Source of the DNA: Ypsolopha sequella
Lineage: Eukaryota; Arthropoda; Insecta; Lepidoptera; Ypsolophidae
Assembly: GCA_934047225.1 (NCBI GenBank)
Contig: OW203997.1
Location: 11,022,417 to 11,086,416, forward strand
Length of the DNA: 64,000 bases
Direction of reading: 5' to 3'
The notes under the pieces are model-generated. The model was not told the DNA's origin and ran no database searches. It was given only the letters and a program-made list of their open reading frames with translations. The first letter of the stretch is position 1. The number at the start of each line of letters is the position of its first letter. Below, one piece after another: positions 30,117 through 41,945 of this stretch. The position numbers were made by a program, and so were the translations under genes.

Positions 30117-30691
30117 CATATGAAATCGGCGTTTTGTTAAACTAGCCAATTTGATCTCAAATATCTGGCGTTTGGCTAGGAATTCCAGATTCAAATTTAT
30201 TTCAAATTTAGGCTTGTGTATTTGTGTTTCGAATTTAGTGATTTATTTGTTTTCACGCCATTTTATTTTTCTTTGACATCGGTCTGTTCACAATATGGGT
30301 AACTTAAAATATTGTGTTATTTACGAATACGAGTTCCACCGCGGCACCAACGCTGCAGAAACAGCTTGAAGGATTAATGATGTGTATGGGGAAGCTACTG
30401 TAAAAGTAAACCATACTCCTCAGACCTTTCTCCAACAGATTAGCACTTTTTTGCAATTTGGATAATTTATTGCAAGGAAAAAAAAACAATTCCGATGGGG
30501 CATTCCAAACCACCTTCAAAGATTTTATTGATTTTCGCTCCCGCAATTTTTTCAGCAATGGAATCAATGAACTACCTATAAAATGGCGAATGTGCATAGA
30601 TAAATAATAATGGTACATACATCGATTCATTAAATATATAATTTAATTTTTTTTGTTTTAATTTTTCCTTATAAAACACCATTATCATATG
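30117..30691 (+). mobile_element. Mariner element with both terminal repeats, internally deleted
   Basis: The left end CATATGAAATCGGCGTTTTG and the inverted right end CATATGATAATGGTGTTTTA are terminal repeats. Each is bordered by TA (30,115-30,116 and 30,692-30,693), the mariner target. The 575-bp body holds the two extremities of a transposase gene (next entry), so this is a deletion derivative of a full element of roughly 1.3 kb. The left and right repeats differ at several bases, indicating age. Confidence 0.8.
30295..30641 (+). pseudogene. Mariner transposase, N- and C-terminal ends only
   Basis: From ATG it reads MGNLKYCVIYEYEFHRGTNA, then AETA, stop, RINDVYGEATV. This is the N-terminal helix-turn-helix region of mariner transposases, with an in-frame TGA probably from CGA. 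It then jumps to PYSSDLSPTD (30,404 onward; equivalent of the YSPDLAPSDYHLF motif that contains the last catalytic Asp), where a stop replaces Tyr. The C-terminal part follows: LLQGKKNNSD, KDFIDFRSRNFFSNGINELP, IKWRMCID and, after a one-base shift, NNGTYIDSLNI and a stop. About two thirds of the gene, including the first two catalytic Asp, is missing. Confidence 0.8.
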
Positions 30692-30693
30692 TA

Positions 30694-32100
30694 TTGTAAT
30701 GTAATGTCAAAATGTCTATCTACTATAATGTTATGTTTGCTCCAGTTAAAGTGAAGGAGTTCGTCTACCTTCTGCCTCCAAATGAAATGAAATGAAATAT
30801 ATTTTTTTATGTAATGCATGTACCTATATATCAGATATACTTATTACATGTCGGTTTAATTAAATGATAAACCAATAGGCAATAGTTTTATATAATAAAT
30901 AACAACAAGTGGAAATACACAAATAAATCCAAAGTCTATTGAAGGATCTCGGTATTCCAAGTTTACTCATTTCTCAGTCCTACAAACTGTCTCAAGATTG
31001 AAAATATGCATGATCATAAAAGCTAATTTAAGTGAAACTTGGTTTTAAGGCTTTGTTCCTTGAATTTGGTCATGCAACAAGAATGCCGAGATAATGAAAG
31101 CAGGAAATTTTTATGACGAAATTTTTATACCTTGAAATTTCTTAAAAGATTTTTCGTCATCCCTTCCATGTAAACACAAAGTGAGTTAAAAAAAACATTG
31201 CTGCAGTAAATATGCTCTGTATGAGGTTATAGTTCTGAAGTATAAGGATTATACAGTTTTGGTATCGCATATCTGGAATTCCGTTAACAACATAGCTGAA
31301 AAAACACAAATTGTACTGAGATACTTGTACTTCTGTAATAATTTTGGACCCATCGGCATCAATCAATAGAATGCAAAAGTAGACAATTAATGACGAGCGT
31401 GTATTAAAAAAATTAAGGGCTAGTAAAACTTAAATATATTATTTCCATATTACTTATTTGAAAACAAACATTTTGCCATGGCGTTGTCTAATTGATTTAT
31501 GCTGAAGTTTTTTGAGAGTAATCCCATCATCCCAGCTCTTATGTAAAAGCTGTTTAATTTTCTACAGAAACGATCGACTCGGGAAATAGGTCAGGTGTTG
31601 TGTTAAATAAATTACAAAGAGGGCATTCAGTCGCTATGCTTCAATTGCTGAGGTATAAATCTACTACCAAAGTTAGCGAAGGTACTGTCTAGGTCTTGTT
31701 GAATAGCAGTAACCGTGGACCAAAACCTACGAGAAGAACAAGGAAGCTTCAGGCTATGTCAATGGTGCTCAGACCAACTAAACCTACTGAGAATTATCCT
31801 AGAGTAGTGTAACGCAATGCAGTGCGAGATCTTTAAACGTGGACTTAGAAAAGGAACTTGACCGGGTGAAGTGGTCCAGTAAATGGCGTATCTTGAAGAA
31901 GCGTTACAATTTAACACTAGAGTGGACGCGTGGACTACAGGTGTAGACCAGGGTATATTATTCGTACCTCTTTCTCAAACGCGTCACACTACTGCGCTGT
32001 TTTTCTGTGTATTCCTCGACTATGCACCCCCGCGTCCTATGCCCGCGTCGCTCAGCAGCGTGTCGCTACCCTCAGCACACGGACTTCAGAACAGAACGAC
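30694..32100. other. No recognisable feature
   Basis: Includes an AAATG microsatellite near 30,780 (AATGAAATGAAATGAAAT), perhaps an inverted retroposon tail. The 31,600-32,130 part is GC-richer but has no legible coding motif. Confidence 0.4.
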
Positions 32101-33634
32101 TAATAAAGTGGATGGGCTGCGTATGTAGCCCGCGCGACCTTTCAGGGAATGTGATAAATCCCTATTATTTATGCAAAGATTGTACTAATATTTTAAGGGT
32201 ACTTTATTTCAGTGTAATTTTTGCATTTTAAATACTGTTTTATAACAAATATACTTATTATTAATATCTTTTTAGGAAATCATGGCGGCGTCTGCGTCTC
32301 ATGTTGATTTTTCCAAAATTTCTGTTGTTTCGTTAAAAACTACCTAAAAAATTTATGATTTTTATTTTTTTATTATTAAACGATAAAAATAAAGATGTTT
32401 ATTCATAAAATTAAAATCTTTTTCATTCTTCTTAAATATGACCCACAATATTTGCATTCAAAATGGGCTACATATGTACCCCGCGCGACCGTTATAGGAG
32501 TCAATTAGGGCGCGCCTACTGTAGTGTAGTACCCGATAAAATCATAGGTATCATAAAATCCTCGTCGCTACTTGTAGGATCACCTGATAAACAGAATTCA
32601 CTGTCACTAGCTCACTATCACACGCACAGTATCAAGCGCAGGTATATCTCTAACCCTCACTACAGTGTTGCCACTGCCCGATTGACAGATACCTCACTTT
32701 GGTGTATATGAGGCAATGTATATGTATCTATTGTATAGATACAAACACTGCAACAAGGATGTCACCTTTAAAATGTTGAATCAGGAGTAACTCACAAATT
32801 GTAAGTTATTTTTCATATACAGCATGGTGTTTCTGCTACGAATTCGTTCCTTCGCCTAGTGATTGAAATATATTTAAAATTCATATTATACTGACAATTA
32901 CTCAAAAAGCAAAATAAAATATCTAGGTATCTACTTCAAGAAATTTTCATTGTTACGGTAAGAGGAGCCCGTGCTAAGAAAGGCTTCATCTACGAGATTG
33001 GTTAATTAATTAGCAAATATAATAATAAAGTAAGACAATATAAGTTGTAGGATTAGATTCTATATTAGTAGAATCGATAGACTTTAGGAATAAAAATGGA
33101 TTTTTGCCATCCTTATTTATGGAAATATATAATAGTATAATAGTTTTAGGGTTACGTACCCGAATACTTGACCGACATGATTGTGCAGTTTTGTTAAGTT
33201 TGTAATTTTTGTACAATTTATTTAATTCTCTTAACTTATTTGAATGATGTAAAACCCTAAGGGCTTAACAAGATTTACGGATTTTTGAAATGAATACTTC
33301 TTTGTTTGCAGCTCGTATGGAGGGCATGTTCAGAAGTTATATGCATACGGCACTTCTGGAACAACTTTTTTAACGAAAGATAATTTGATTTCTGATAATA
33401 GATTATTACGTTTTTTAATCGTAAATGTATTTTTATTATTCATTTTAAGGAAATTTTTATTTATTGGAATAACAAAAATGTTAAAATTACCTTATAAGCG
33501 AATGTGCCGCCAATGACACGAGTGGTTTTATTACCTTTATAAATTGATTCTTTCCAATGTGACTGAGTGAAGAGGTGGCGTAAGAAGTATCCACAGTAAA
33601 ATTTACAGTTGTATCTCTTTTGAAGCCCGCTGCT
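32101..33634. other. Unassigned, with one short direct repeat
   Basis: ATGGGCTGCGTATGTAGCCC plus GCGCGACC (32,111) and ATGGGCTACATATGTACCCC plus GCGCGACC (32,463) are direct repeats of about 30 bp, 350 bp apart. They are too short for LTRs. The remainder is featureless. Confidence 0.35.
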
Positions 33635-34376
33635 TTTTAAGGTTCCGTAGTACCTAAAAGGTACAAAAGGAATCTTTATGGTAAGACTCCGTTGTCCGTC
33701 CGTCCGTATGTCACAGCGACATAACTTTAGCAGCGAAATTTGCCAAAAATAGCATTAATTTACATATGTAACACGGTGTAGAAATAAAGTTGAAAAATGT
33801 TTCATTATTTTAAATATTTCCAAACCAAAAGAGAGAAAAATGAAAAATATTGTCCTAAATAAATTATATGGATTGTAAAAGTATATACATACCTATACTA
33901 TATTTACTGGCACTGGTTTCCAGAAATCTTTGAAAAACTCACAAAAAATGTATATCTCCCCCTTATCTCCGAAACTGGTAGACCAAAAGATATGAAAAAA
34001 ATGACGATTACAGATCATAACTGGCCAATTACAGGAAAATGATAGCAATAAAAAAAAGTTGAACACAAATGCGAAATGTTAAAAAAAGTAAAATAAATAA
34101 CATTTTTCTAAATAAAAATACAATATGGGTATCAAATTGTAGATATTTAAAAGTTTATTGTAAAAATATATACGAGTAGTTTGGCTATATTTTTTGCACC
34201 TATTTCGAAAAATCCTTGAAAAAACCCAAAAATATGTATGTCCTCCCCTCCATTATCTTCACACATGGGGGATGGAAAAATATTAAAAAGAAATCATGCT
34301 AATACAGAGAAATTAAAATTTTTCATCCACGGTACGGAACCCCAGGTACGCGAGTTTGACTTGCACTTGACTATTT
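33635..34376 (-). repeat. Dispersed repeat family J, copy 2 (reverse)
   Basis: Ends and internal blocks match 11,946-12,762: GGTTCCGTAGTACCTA, AGACTCCGTTGTCCGTCCGT, CTTATCTCCGAAACTGGTAG and, at the other end, AAGTGCAAGTCAAACTCGCG on the reverse strand. Confidence 0.65.
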
Positions 34377-34588
34377 TTTTTTTTTAAGTTTCAAAAAGGT
34401 TGAGCTGATCGAGCTGCGGGGCATGTATAATTGTACAGTCAGCAGAAAACGATTTGGCAAAAAGTCAAATAAAAAAAATTTAAAAACTGCTATGGTTCAA
34501 CTTGCTGTGTTCATTGCTAAATGTAGATAAGTAAACTGCTTTGTTATATAGCTATTAATCTAATCAAGTTCATTAAAATCAGAACTCC
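34377..34588. other. No recognisable feature
   Basis: Short AT-rich spacer between repeats. Confidence 0.4.
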
Positions 34589-34720
34589 TAGCATAGTGTT
34601 TAATCGCGCGTGACGCAACTTAATTTTAAACACACGATGTTTTTGCGATTAAACAGTACGTCACGCTTCTTGCACTTGTGATTCAACTAGTGGCGTCGCG
34701 CGCGATTAAATAATATGCTA
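34589..34720. mobile_element. MITE M2, copy 2
   Basis: TAGCATAGTGTTTAATCGCG at the left pairs with CGCGATTAAATAATATGCTA at the right; inner sequences also match 14,026-14,164. Confidence 0.75.
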
Positions 34721-35279
34721 CGGGGCCTGGTCCTTATAAAAAGCCAATTTTAATTACCGTTTTTTTTTTACGTCGATAAGTAACAAACATACACTAGGAA
34801 AACATAATCTACAACAATAGTAATAAAGATGTAACTTTGTTTGCTAGTTTGCTAATCTCTGAAAGTACTGAATTAATTTTGCTGAAATTCAGCACAGAGC
34901 CAAAGTAAAAGATGGAGCTAGACATATGATACTTTTCATCCCGGAAAATCACTCTTGCAAAATCTGGAAAATTTTGTCATAATTTTTGAAATACTTAAAT
35001 CTGTCAGTTTTATTAAGTATCAGTTATGACAACTGCCACTTCTGACATCTGCAATTTTGGACTTCTACCACATTATTGATTTCGTCACATTTCAAAACAT
35101 CGTCAATATTTTTGTGGGATGTTAAATGATTACATTTTTAAGCAGATTATATCTACCTTGAAGAAACCTAATAGTGTACGACAACGCTTTATATACATTT
35201 TATATTATTATTTTTATCTCCTCTCATACAAGATAATTATTTTACTGATGTTATAATATAATTTTATATTATAATATAA
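34721..35279. other. No recognisable feature
   Basis: AT-rich; a short tandem of TATAATATAATTTTATATTA lies at its right edge. Confidence 0.45.
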
Positions 35280-35400
35280 TTTTATATTATAACACCGTAA
35301 TTCTGCGCTGATGTTGGCCAAACTTTTTATAGCACCACTAGAGAAGCAATGACGAGCGATAACATTCTGTCCGAATTTCTTAAGCCTTTACTCTTCTCGC
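35280..35400 (+). repeat. Dispersed repeat family E, copy 3
   Basis: TTATAACACCGTAATTCTGC, GCTGATGTTGGCCAAAC and TAGCACCACTAGAGAAGC carry the E family core. Confidence 0.6.
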
Positions 35401-35467
35401 TTCTGATTCTACATACAAATGGGGGTTCTGATATGATGACGAGAATCACTACATTATCACTAGATTA

Positions 35468-36324
35468 TCTGTATATATAAAATTCAAAGTCCTGACTGAC
35501 TGACTGACTGACTGATATATCAACGCACAGCCTAAACCGCTGGTCCTAGAGACTTGAAATTTTGCATATAGATACCTTTTATAGTGTAGGCATCCACTAA
35601 GAAAGGATTTTTCAAAATTCACCCCCTAAGGGGGTGAAATGGGGGTCCAAAGTTTGTATGGGGAAACAAGATTAGTTACACTATTTTATTCGAGAATTCA
35701 CAAGAGTACTCCTATCTATAAATGAGTAAACATGTGTTTCAGTTTTTTTCAGAATTCCACCCCTAAAAGGGGGAAATGGGGTGACAAAGTCTGAAAATCA
35801 ACATGGGTATCGTTTGTATGGTTTATCGGGTCGCTGATTACGAAAACAACAACGATTTTAAAATCCAACGTAGTGGACGTAAAAAAGGCATTTCCAGAAT
35901 TCAACCCCTAAAAAGGGGAATGGGGTGACAAAGTCTGAAAACTAACATGGGTATCGTTTGTATGGTTTATCGGGTCGCTTATTACTAAAACAACAACGAT
36001 TTCTAAACCCAACGTAGTGGACGTGAAATACCATCATCCCCTGTTGGGGTGCGATGGGGTTGATATGTTGAAATGTGTAAATATCAATATGGGTGTCGTT
36101 TTTATGGTTTTTTGGGACGTTAATTATGAAAATGGCATCGATTTTGAAATTTAATATAGTGGACATGAAAATTCTTGAAAGTATGTGTGCCAGAGCAAAT
36201 CGGCTGTAACAGGCGAACAGACAGACAGCCACACAAGTGATCCTATTAGGGTTCCATTTTTTCCTTTTGAGTTATCTATCTATCTATCTATCTATCTGTC
36301 TATCTATATATCTATCTCTCCATA

Positions 36325-36379
<55 letters not shown>

Positions 36380-37215
36380 ATATCTATCTATCTATCTATA
36401 TATCTATATCTTTCAATATCCCAGCAAAATATTTTTGGAATGGAAGTTTGAAGGGGTTACCAAAAAAAGTTTTTTTTTTATGTGCAAACTTTGACGGCCT
36501 GTTTCTCCCAAACGGCTAGACTTAGACCCATGTTGATGGGTGTCTAGGAAAAGGTTTCGACGAGATCTACCTGCCGAAAGTGTCAAAACTTTACAGGCCC
36601 GTATCTCCCAAACAGCTAATGCTAGACCCATGTTCATGGTACTCTAAGAAAAGGGCTCGGCAAGATCTAGATGAAGTTAAAAAAAAAGTCGAAAAAAAAA
36701 TTGCCAAACATTTGATCGGCCATATTTCCCGAACGGCTAATCGCTGGGAGTTCGGGTTTCAACTATTGTGATCGGTCAAGCTGGGGCTACATGACCAAAA
36801 AAAAAATTAAATTTGACAGGTTTTGACAGTTTTTTGACAGGTCCAAAAAAGTATTCCGATTTGCATAAAACTCAAGGGGCATTCGGGGTCGCCAATTACG
36901 CTGCTGTATTCAAATTTGACATTTTTGACAACTGATATGGATTTTGACAGTCTTTCGGAAAAACTATGATCGTTGAGTCCCCGTGTTTGGCATTCTGGTG
37001 AGGCCGAAAAACGAGCATGTGAGGACGGAGAACGCACCCGCGAGGCCGAAGGCCGAGCAGGGCGCGTTCGTAGTCTGAGCATGCAAGTTTTTCGGCCGAG
37101 CACTACACCTTGACTCCCAGAGGGAGTGAGAGCACTTACGTATAATGTTTGTTTCTGAAAAAAATGTAATTTGTTTCCTGTAGGCCACGCGGGCGAAGCC
37201 GCGGGCAGAAGCTAG
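35468..37215 (+). mobile_element. Non-autonomous Helitron, family 1, copy B (1,748 bp)
   Basis: TC start after A, CTAG end before T, and the same subterminal hairpin as copy A at 9,623-11,100. It differs from copy A in three legible ways. A unit of about 145 bp is tandemly duplicated (about 35,750-35,895 and 35,896-36,035). The ATCT tract is expanded. An extra CGCACCCGCGAGGCCGAAGG segment is present near 37,031. No Rep/helicase coding. Confidence 0.88.
36273..36411 (+). repeat. (ATCT)n microsatellite inside Helitron copy B
   Basis: Near-continuous TATC repeats for about 140 bp with a few ATAT and GTC interruptions. Copy A has only a short TATCTATCTATATATCC at the same place, so the tract grew or shrank after the copies separated. 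The Ser/Ile/Tyr/Leu reading frames here are artefacts. Confidence 0.95.
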
Positions 37216-37344
37216 TCAATATATTATTACTACATTATCAATACATTATAACTAGTGAAATTGTTTTTGATGGTCGTAAATAAATGATTGTGTGCAACCA
37301 GTGGCGTGCACAGAGTTTTTACACAGGGTAGACATAAAAACCGG

Positions 37345-37615
37345 TCAAGTGCGAGTCAGACTCGCGTACCTAAGGTTCCGTATCGTGGATGAAAAATTTA
37401 ATTTTGTTTTCGTGAATATCTAAACCGCTATATTATTCCTGTAATCTTTACGTGAGCACATAATTACCATGATTGTTTTTTTTATTTTCCGGTCAACCAA
37501 TTTTAGAGATAAGTTGAGGGACATCATTTTTTTTTGTAGTTTTTCGAGGATTTCCAAAAATAAACGCAAGTAAATATAGCTTAGCTGTATATTTTATGCG
37601 CATCTGTAACCGGCA
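37345..37615 (+). repeat. Dispersed repeat family J, nested truncated copy
   Basis: AAACCGGTCAAGTGCGAGTC, AGACTCGCGTACC and GGTTCCGTATCGTGGATG are the family head; the similarity fades near 37,615. It lies wholly within the hAT-type element, so it inserted later or was part of that element. Confidence 0.6.
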
Positions 37616-37762
37616 TCGTTCCAAACAGTTTGGTTATTTGAAAATAACAAGCAGAAGAAACAAAACAATCGATTAGTATGTTTACAATCCGTCAGCCAGT
37701 TAAATGTTTCATATTGTTTTGGATTGAATTTTCTAGTTGCTTTACCTCTTATTTGAACTTAT

Positions 37763-37909
37763 TCAATTTCCGGTACGAAGCGGCCTTTTTCGATTAGGTA
37801 CTTCTTTTTTTTCAGCAAAACACAGTTTTGAAAACGTACCATTTCTTAATTTTTGCACACACACATTCCCAGCACAACTTTCACAGTAGTTACTACTACC
37901 ACTAGCCAT
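37763..37909 (-). other. Short Cys-containing open frame within the hAT-type element
   Basis: 48 codons beginning MASGSSNYCESCAGNVCVQK and ending KRPLRTGN. Two CxxC-like spacings are visible (Cys9, Cys12, Cys17), but no family is recognised. It could be a residual first exon of the parent transposase or an accident. Confidence 0.2.
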
Positions 37910-38506
37910 TTTTTGCAATTTTTAGATCCAATTTTATTTTATTTATACTGATTGTCATCAATTTGCGTAACGAACGAACGAAAAACAATAATAGATGGCG
38001 CCCCGGCCTTCGGGCTTCGTAAGACTTCGGTAATTTTCGGTGAATGTCGTAAAACTAAAAAGCCGTCGGCTTTTTGCAGAGTTTTCGCCTACATCTCGCA
38101 CGCAAACAAGCAAAAGCTTTTGCATTTGTGTGCTATGTACTTACAGTAACGCACACAACAAAGATACTGTTGGAATAATGACCCTCACATATAACCGGCA
38201 GCCACCATTCCGCGATGGCTGGTCCGAAATTGAATTACAATGGATCATAACATAAGCCATTAACTTCATACTTTCGTAATCGATTTTAGCGATGTAATTC
38301 TATTTCGGAATGCTCGAGTGAGCGAGCGACTCGCAGCTGTGAACTGAGACTCGCAGTTCCCGCTAATGACAATAGATGGCGGTCGGTGTGGCTACACTTT
38401 AGCAGTTTTTTTTTTACGATATGCGTAAAAATGCGTAAATGATGCGTATTTGTCAGGGTAGACAGTGTCTTTTTGTCTGTATGGACCGCACGCCACTGTG
38501 TGCAAC

Positions 38507-39304
38507 TGGACATACGAGTAATAAGACATTGGGGCACTCGTACAATTCTATTACAAAACTCACTTCGTTCGTTTCCCAAGCAATTCGTGTCCCAATGTCT
38601 CATATTATGTCACAGTTGCACAAAATGCTATTATATGCAAAGGGTTAGCATAGGCTACAAATATTCATCGGCTACGATCCCGGCACCCCTCCTTTCTTTT
38701 CCTACCATCATTTTTAATTCAGTTTTACTTCCCATTATGTGAGGTCCGCTCTTTGTTTTCACATGTGCCTTTAAATTTCTCAGTTAAACTTTAAGGAAAT
38801 ACCATTTCATCCTCAACTATGGCCTTTACCACAAAGCTAGGAAAAGAAAAACAGCCAGCGAATAAAGTTCAAAGCAGTCTGCTGTGTTTACACAAAACGT
38901 CACCCATGCAACGCAGGCTCTAATACGCGCTTTAGATTTTTATGATTGTAAAGAAACCTTGTTTTTCCGTCTCCGTAAAATTAAAACATTTTCAGTATTT
39001 AATTGTGAGAGTTCCGTCATAAAATGAGAACCCTTGTATTGAATTTTCGGTGTATTCCAACTGCCCAGTGCAAAACTAAAAATTTACTGGTTTGATAAGA
39101 AAACAAATTAATGTAATTAAAACTTTGTAGATAATTAAAGTGAACGTTTTAAAGTGTAATGTTTTAAATCACAATTTATTTCATAAGAATCAATATACAA
39201 AAAAATGGGCGAAATGGTCGATATTTCAAATTTAATAAAGGGAAGAGAAATCTTTGAAAAACCATAAAATATTACATTTCCCCCCCTTCTCTCTTAAGGC
39301 AATA
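38507..39304. other. No recognisable feature
   Basis: No gene, repeat or element end that I can support. Confidence 0.5.
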
Positions 39305-39575
39305 TATGCTGCAGAAGTGCTGCCAATTTAGAAAAAAAAAAATTACTTACTAGAATAAATATCTTACTCGAATAAACATTGAAAATCTGCTCAAGTAAAT
39401 ATGTAGATATAGCAACGAGCTATTTTAAAATAGCATAGTTTTCATGGACAACGTCTTCGATGAGCTAAAATTTTAACTTATGCTAAAAGCGCCTGTTTTT
39501 AGCAAAAGTTAAAATTGTAGCTAGTAAGTAAATAATCCGTTTTTTTTTCTTAAGTGGTAGCACTTTCGCAGCATA
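39305..39575. mobile_element. MITE M3, complete copy (about 271 bp)
   Basis: TATGCTGCAGAAGTGCTGCC and the inverted right end TATGCTGCGAAAGTGCTACC are terminal repeats, followed on each side by an A/T run and CTTACTAG/CTAGTAAG. Internal CATAGTTTTCATGGACAACG and GATGAGCTAAAATTTTAAC are shared with 28,281-28,510. Confidence 0.75.
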
Positions 39576-40137
39576 AAGCGCCTTAAATATTACAGTATGT
39601 GTAAATATCACAGGAATAATAGGAAAGCGTTCTTTTAATATGTATTGATTTTTCACTTTAATTACTTGTTGCTATTATAAACATTAAAGCATCGTTTTAA
39701 GAACTGTCATCGAGTAATTGGACATGTGGGTTAAAAGTATCACATGTAAAAAAGCCAGGGTAAATGACATTTGGAGGGACGATTTATGGCATAAAGGGTT
39801 CATAAAATAAATCTCAATACGGAAGAGTAAATATCCCTATTTACCTGTCCACGTTAAATTTTATGTTAGCACAGATTTTCCTAATAAAAAGGTACGGACC
39901 CTTTTTTGCCGATTTACACCTGTTTTTTATATTTTGGTGTGAACAACCACGGTTGAGCACCAAAAATGTAACACAGTCACGTTTTATACGTATAATGTTT
40001 AGTTTAGGTGTCTGAAAATACCGTGTCATACACCTTTTCACAATTTGGTGAAAATTGTTTACAGACTTTGGTGGTTAAATTATTAATAAGGACCGATTTT
40101 TGCACTCACTTTTATTATTGTTGACTTTATGCCAACT
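39576..40137. other. No recognisable feature
   Basis: AT-rich; nothing assignable until the Penelope-like remnant. Confidence 0.5.
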
Positions 40138-40194
40138 TTGCACGAAGCTATTGAGATAAGTCGTCATCCAAACTTCAATAGGGATTATGGTTAC
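40138..40194 (+). pseudogene. Penelope-like endonuclease remnant
   Basis: Reads LHEAIEISRHPNFNRDYGY, very close to IHEAIEISRNPNFNRDHGW of the element at 59,586-60,455. The first Glu (HEAIE) is the region of the GIY-YIG catalytic Glu. Nothing else of the element is legible on either side, and the codons differ enough to suggest a different, older family. Confidence 0.6.
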
Positions 40195-40882
40195 AAAAAA
40201 GAAATAAAAAGTATCCATAAAAAATATAAACTTATATAGGGAGTAAACAATAAAAGAGCAACACGACAAAAGGATGTAGCTCAGCTATGTGCCATCCAAA
40301 ACATGCTTTGGTTGGCGCTGGTTTTCATTGATTCCTTTGTCAACATAATAAACGTTACTAAGTAAATTAAGATATACCGATAAGGTTTCTGTTCTTGATT
40401 TTTTTTTCTTATTGAAGTACTGGTAACTAAAGGAGAACGAATAGTCAATGCAAAAGACAAGGGTACTTTTATTTTCAGAACACTGTTTATATAACAAACA
40501 AGTTTGCTGATAATTATCAATTTGATCAACAAAATTATCCCTTTGTCTTCAATTACACGTTGTATTTGTCGTGATTTGTCGTTAGGTAGATGACAAGAAT
40601 ATTATTTTCACAACTGTATCAGTTATGTAACTGCTACGAAATAGGTAATGGCTACGTCGTACTAGGGTCGTAGCATTCGTTAACGTAATAATATAAGGTT
40701 TTTCAGAAGTAATTTCCTCCAAACAATACCGAGTTCTGTGTAGCTAGCATGCGCAAGAGATATAGCGTCTATTTATTCTACTTGGGCTCTCACGCATACC
40801 GCGTTTGTCAAGGTACGAGAGAGTAAGTAGGTATGTTGGAAATATACTGTATCGATGGCTCGTGATAGCCACTTTATGAAAA
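40195..40882. other. No recognisable feature
   Basis: Nothing assignable. Confidence 0.45.
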
Positions 40883-40952
40883 GCAGCGGTAGCACAGTCC
40901 GTAGGACGCTAGGCTCTCAAACTTGAGGCTTGGGTTCGAATTCTGCCGGTCA
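40883..40952 (+). repeat. tRNA-like sequence, SINE head type
   Basis: GCGGTAGCACAGTCCGTAGG (box A-like), then GGCTCTCAAACTTGAGGC (anticodon-arm-like) and GGGTTCGAATTC (box B). It resembles the head of the SINE at 42,735 but lacks the SINE body. The acceptor stem does not close, so it is not a functional tRNA. Confidence 0.5.
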
Positions 40953-41019
40953 TGTTTGCACTAATAATTTTTTTTTAATTTATTTGCATTGTGTAGGTAC
41001 TGTAGTACACCGACCACTT

Positions 41020-41154
41020 GGTAATGATACCGTTCTGTCGGTAACAAAACTCAAAAATGAATATTGTAACAAAACCACGTCATTTAAGAACAAACTAAAA
41101 AACTATCTTTTTGAACAGGCATTCTATAAAGTACAAGACTTTATGGAACAATAA
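41020..41154 (+). pseudogene. LINE ORF2 C-terminal tail
   Basis: The frame ends TTSFKNKLKNYLFEQAFYKV, then QDFMEQ and a stop. This is the FKxxLKxYL tail typical of Jockey/CR1-like non-LTR reverse transcriptases, just before the 3' UTR. Only the last 40-45 codons are recognisable. Confidence 0.5.
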
Positions 41155-41761
41155 TATTACAATTATGTAAGGTAAAAATAATATAGCGTAATAATAAGTT
41201 TGACCTGTAATTTTTGTTAGTGAATAACAGTAAAATAAAACACAGTTGATTAAACCTGCATGCCGTAAAAAGCGTGTATTTGTGCACGATGATAAGGTGC
41301 ACTCCCTACACGTCGTTGGGTGGGTCGTGGGACGATTCGTCCATGGAAAGGGGGTATTCTACAGTCCACAATCGAAAACACCTCTGACACACTTTCAGGG
41401 GTATAGGTCGTATCGATATTTTTATAAAAGAATCCTAAAAATATTAGATTTGATTAACAAACCGTGTTAAAATAAGAGTGCTTTCTTGCCAGACTTCAGT
41501 GTAGCTATTTTTTTGTAAACAATGTCAATCAACTACTTGAGCTAGCACCGAATGGGCGCGTAGTATTATTTTGAATAGCTGTAGTTGTAAATTTATTTCA
41601 AGCAGCAAATCTTTAAAAAAATTATAATTAAAAATGTATATAAGTTTTGTCATTTTACATCTACGTTGATGTAACGTGGTGAACGAATTACAATTTATTC
41701 AATATTTTTCAAAATACTACAGGGGAATTTAACAAACAAAGTTTAACCGTATTATTAAGTT
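41155..41761. other. Probable LINE 3' flank, otherwise empty
   Basis: AT-rich sequence following the LINE tail; no other feature. Confidence 0.35.
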
Positions 41762-41945
41762 TAAGAGCGGCTTCGCAGCTGGATTGTGAAATACCCATGT
41801 TTTTCTAACTAATCAAAACAGAATACTTAAATTCAAAATTCACTCAATAATTATTCAACAAAACCTTATTCCCTATGTATTGTGTGTTGCCATCGCAAAG
41901 TTTCCATTGGTTTCTGTAAATTATAATTTCAATTTTTTTTTAATT
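41762..41945 (+). mobile_element. MITE M1, left half
   Basis: TAAGAGCGGCTTCGCAGCTG to GTTTCCATTGGTTTCTGTAA matches the left arm of 14,542-14,900; the right arm is absent. Confidence 0.7.

Larger units (their letters stand above)
37291..38506. mobile_element. hAT-type element, CAGTGGCGTGC family, 1.2 kb, with 8-bp TSD
   Basis: The element 37,299-38,498 starts CAGTGGCGTGCACAGA and ends in GCACGCCACTG, with TGTGCAAC on both sides (37,291-37,298; 38,499-38,506). It is a longer relative of 7,484-7,718. A truncated family J repeat is nested inside. The other internal DNA is GC-richer, with a promoter-like stretch and a 48-codon reverse frame, so it could preserve the start of a parental gene. No hAT dimerisation motif is seen. 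Confidence 0.88.

Noticed and set aside
32111..32500. Direct repeats as LTRs of a retrotransposon
   Set aside because: Only about 30 bp long, with no TG...CA ends, primer-binding site or coding between them.
36185..36494. Open frames rich in Ser, Ile, Tyr and Leu
   Set aside because: They are translations of the ATCT microsatellite in a Helitron.
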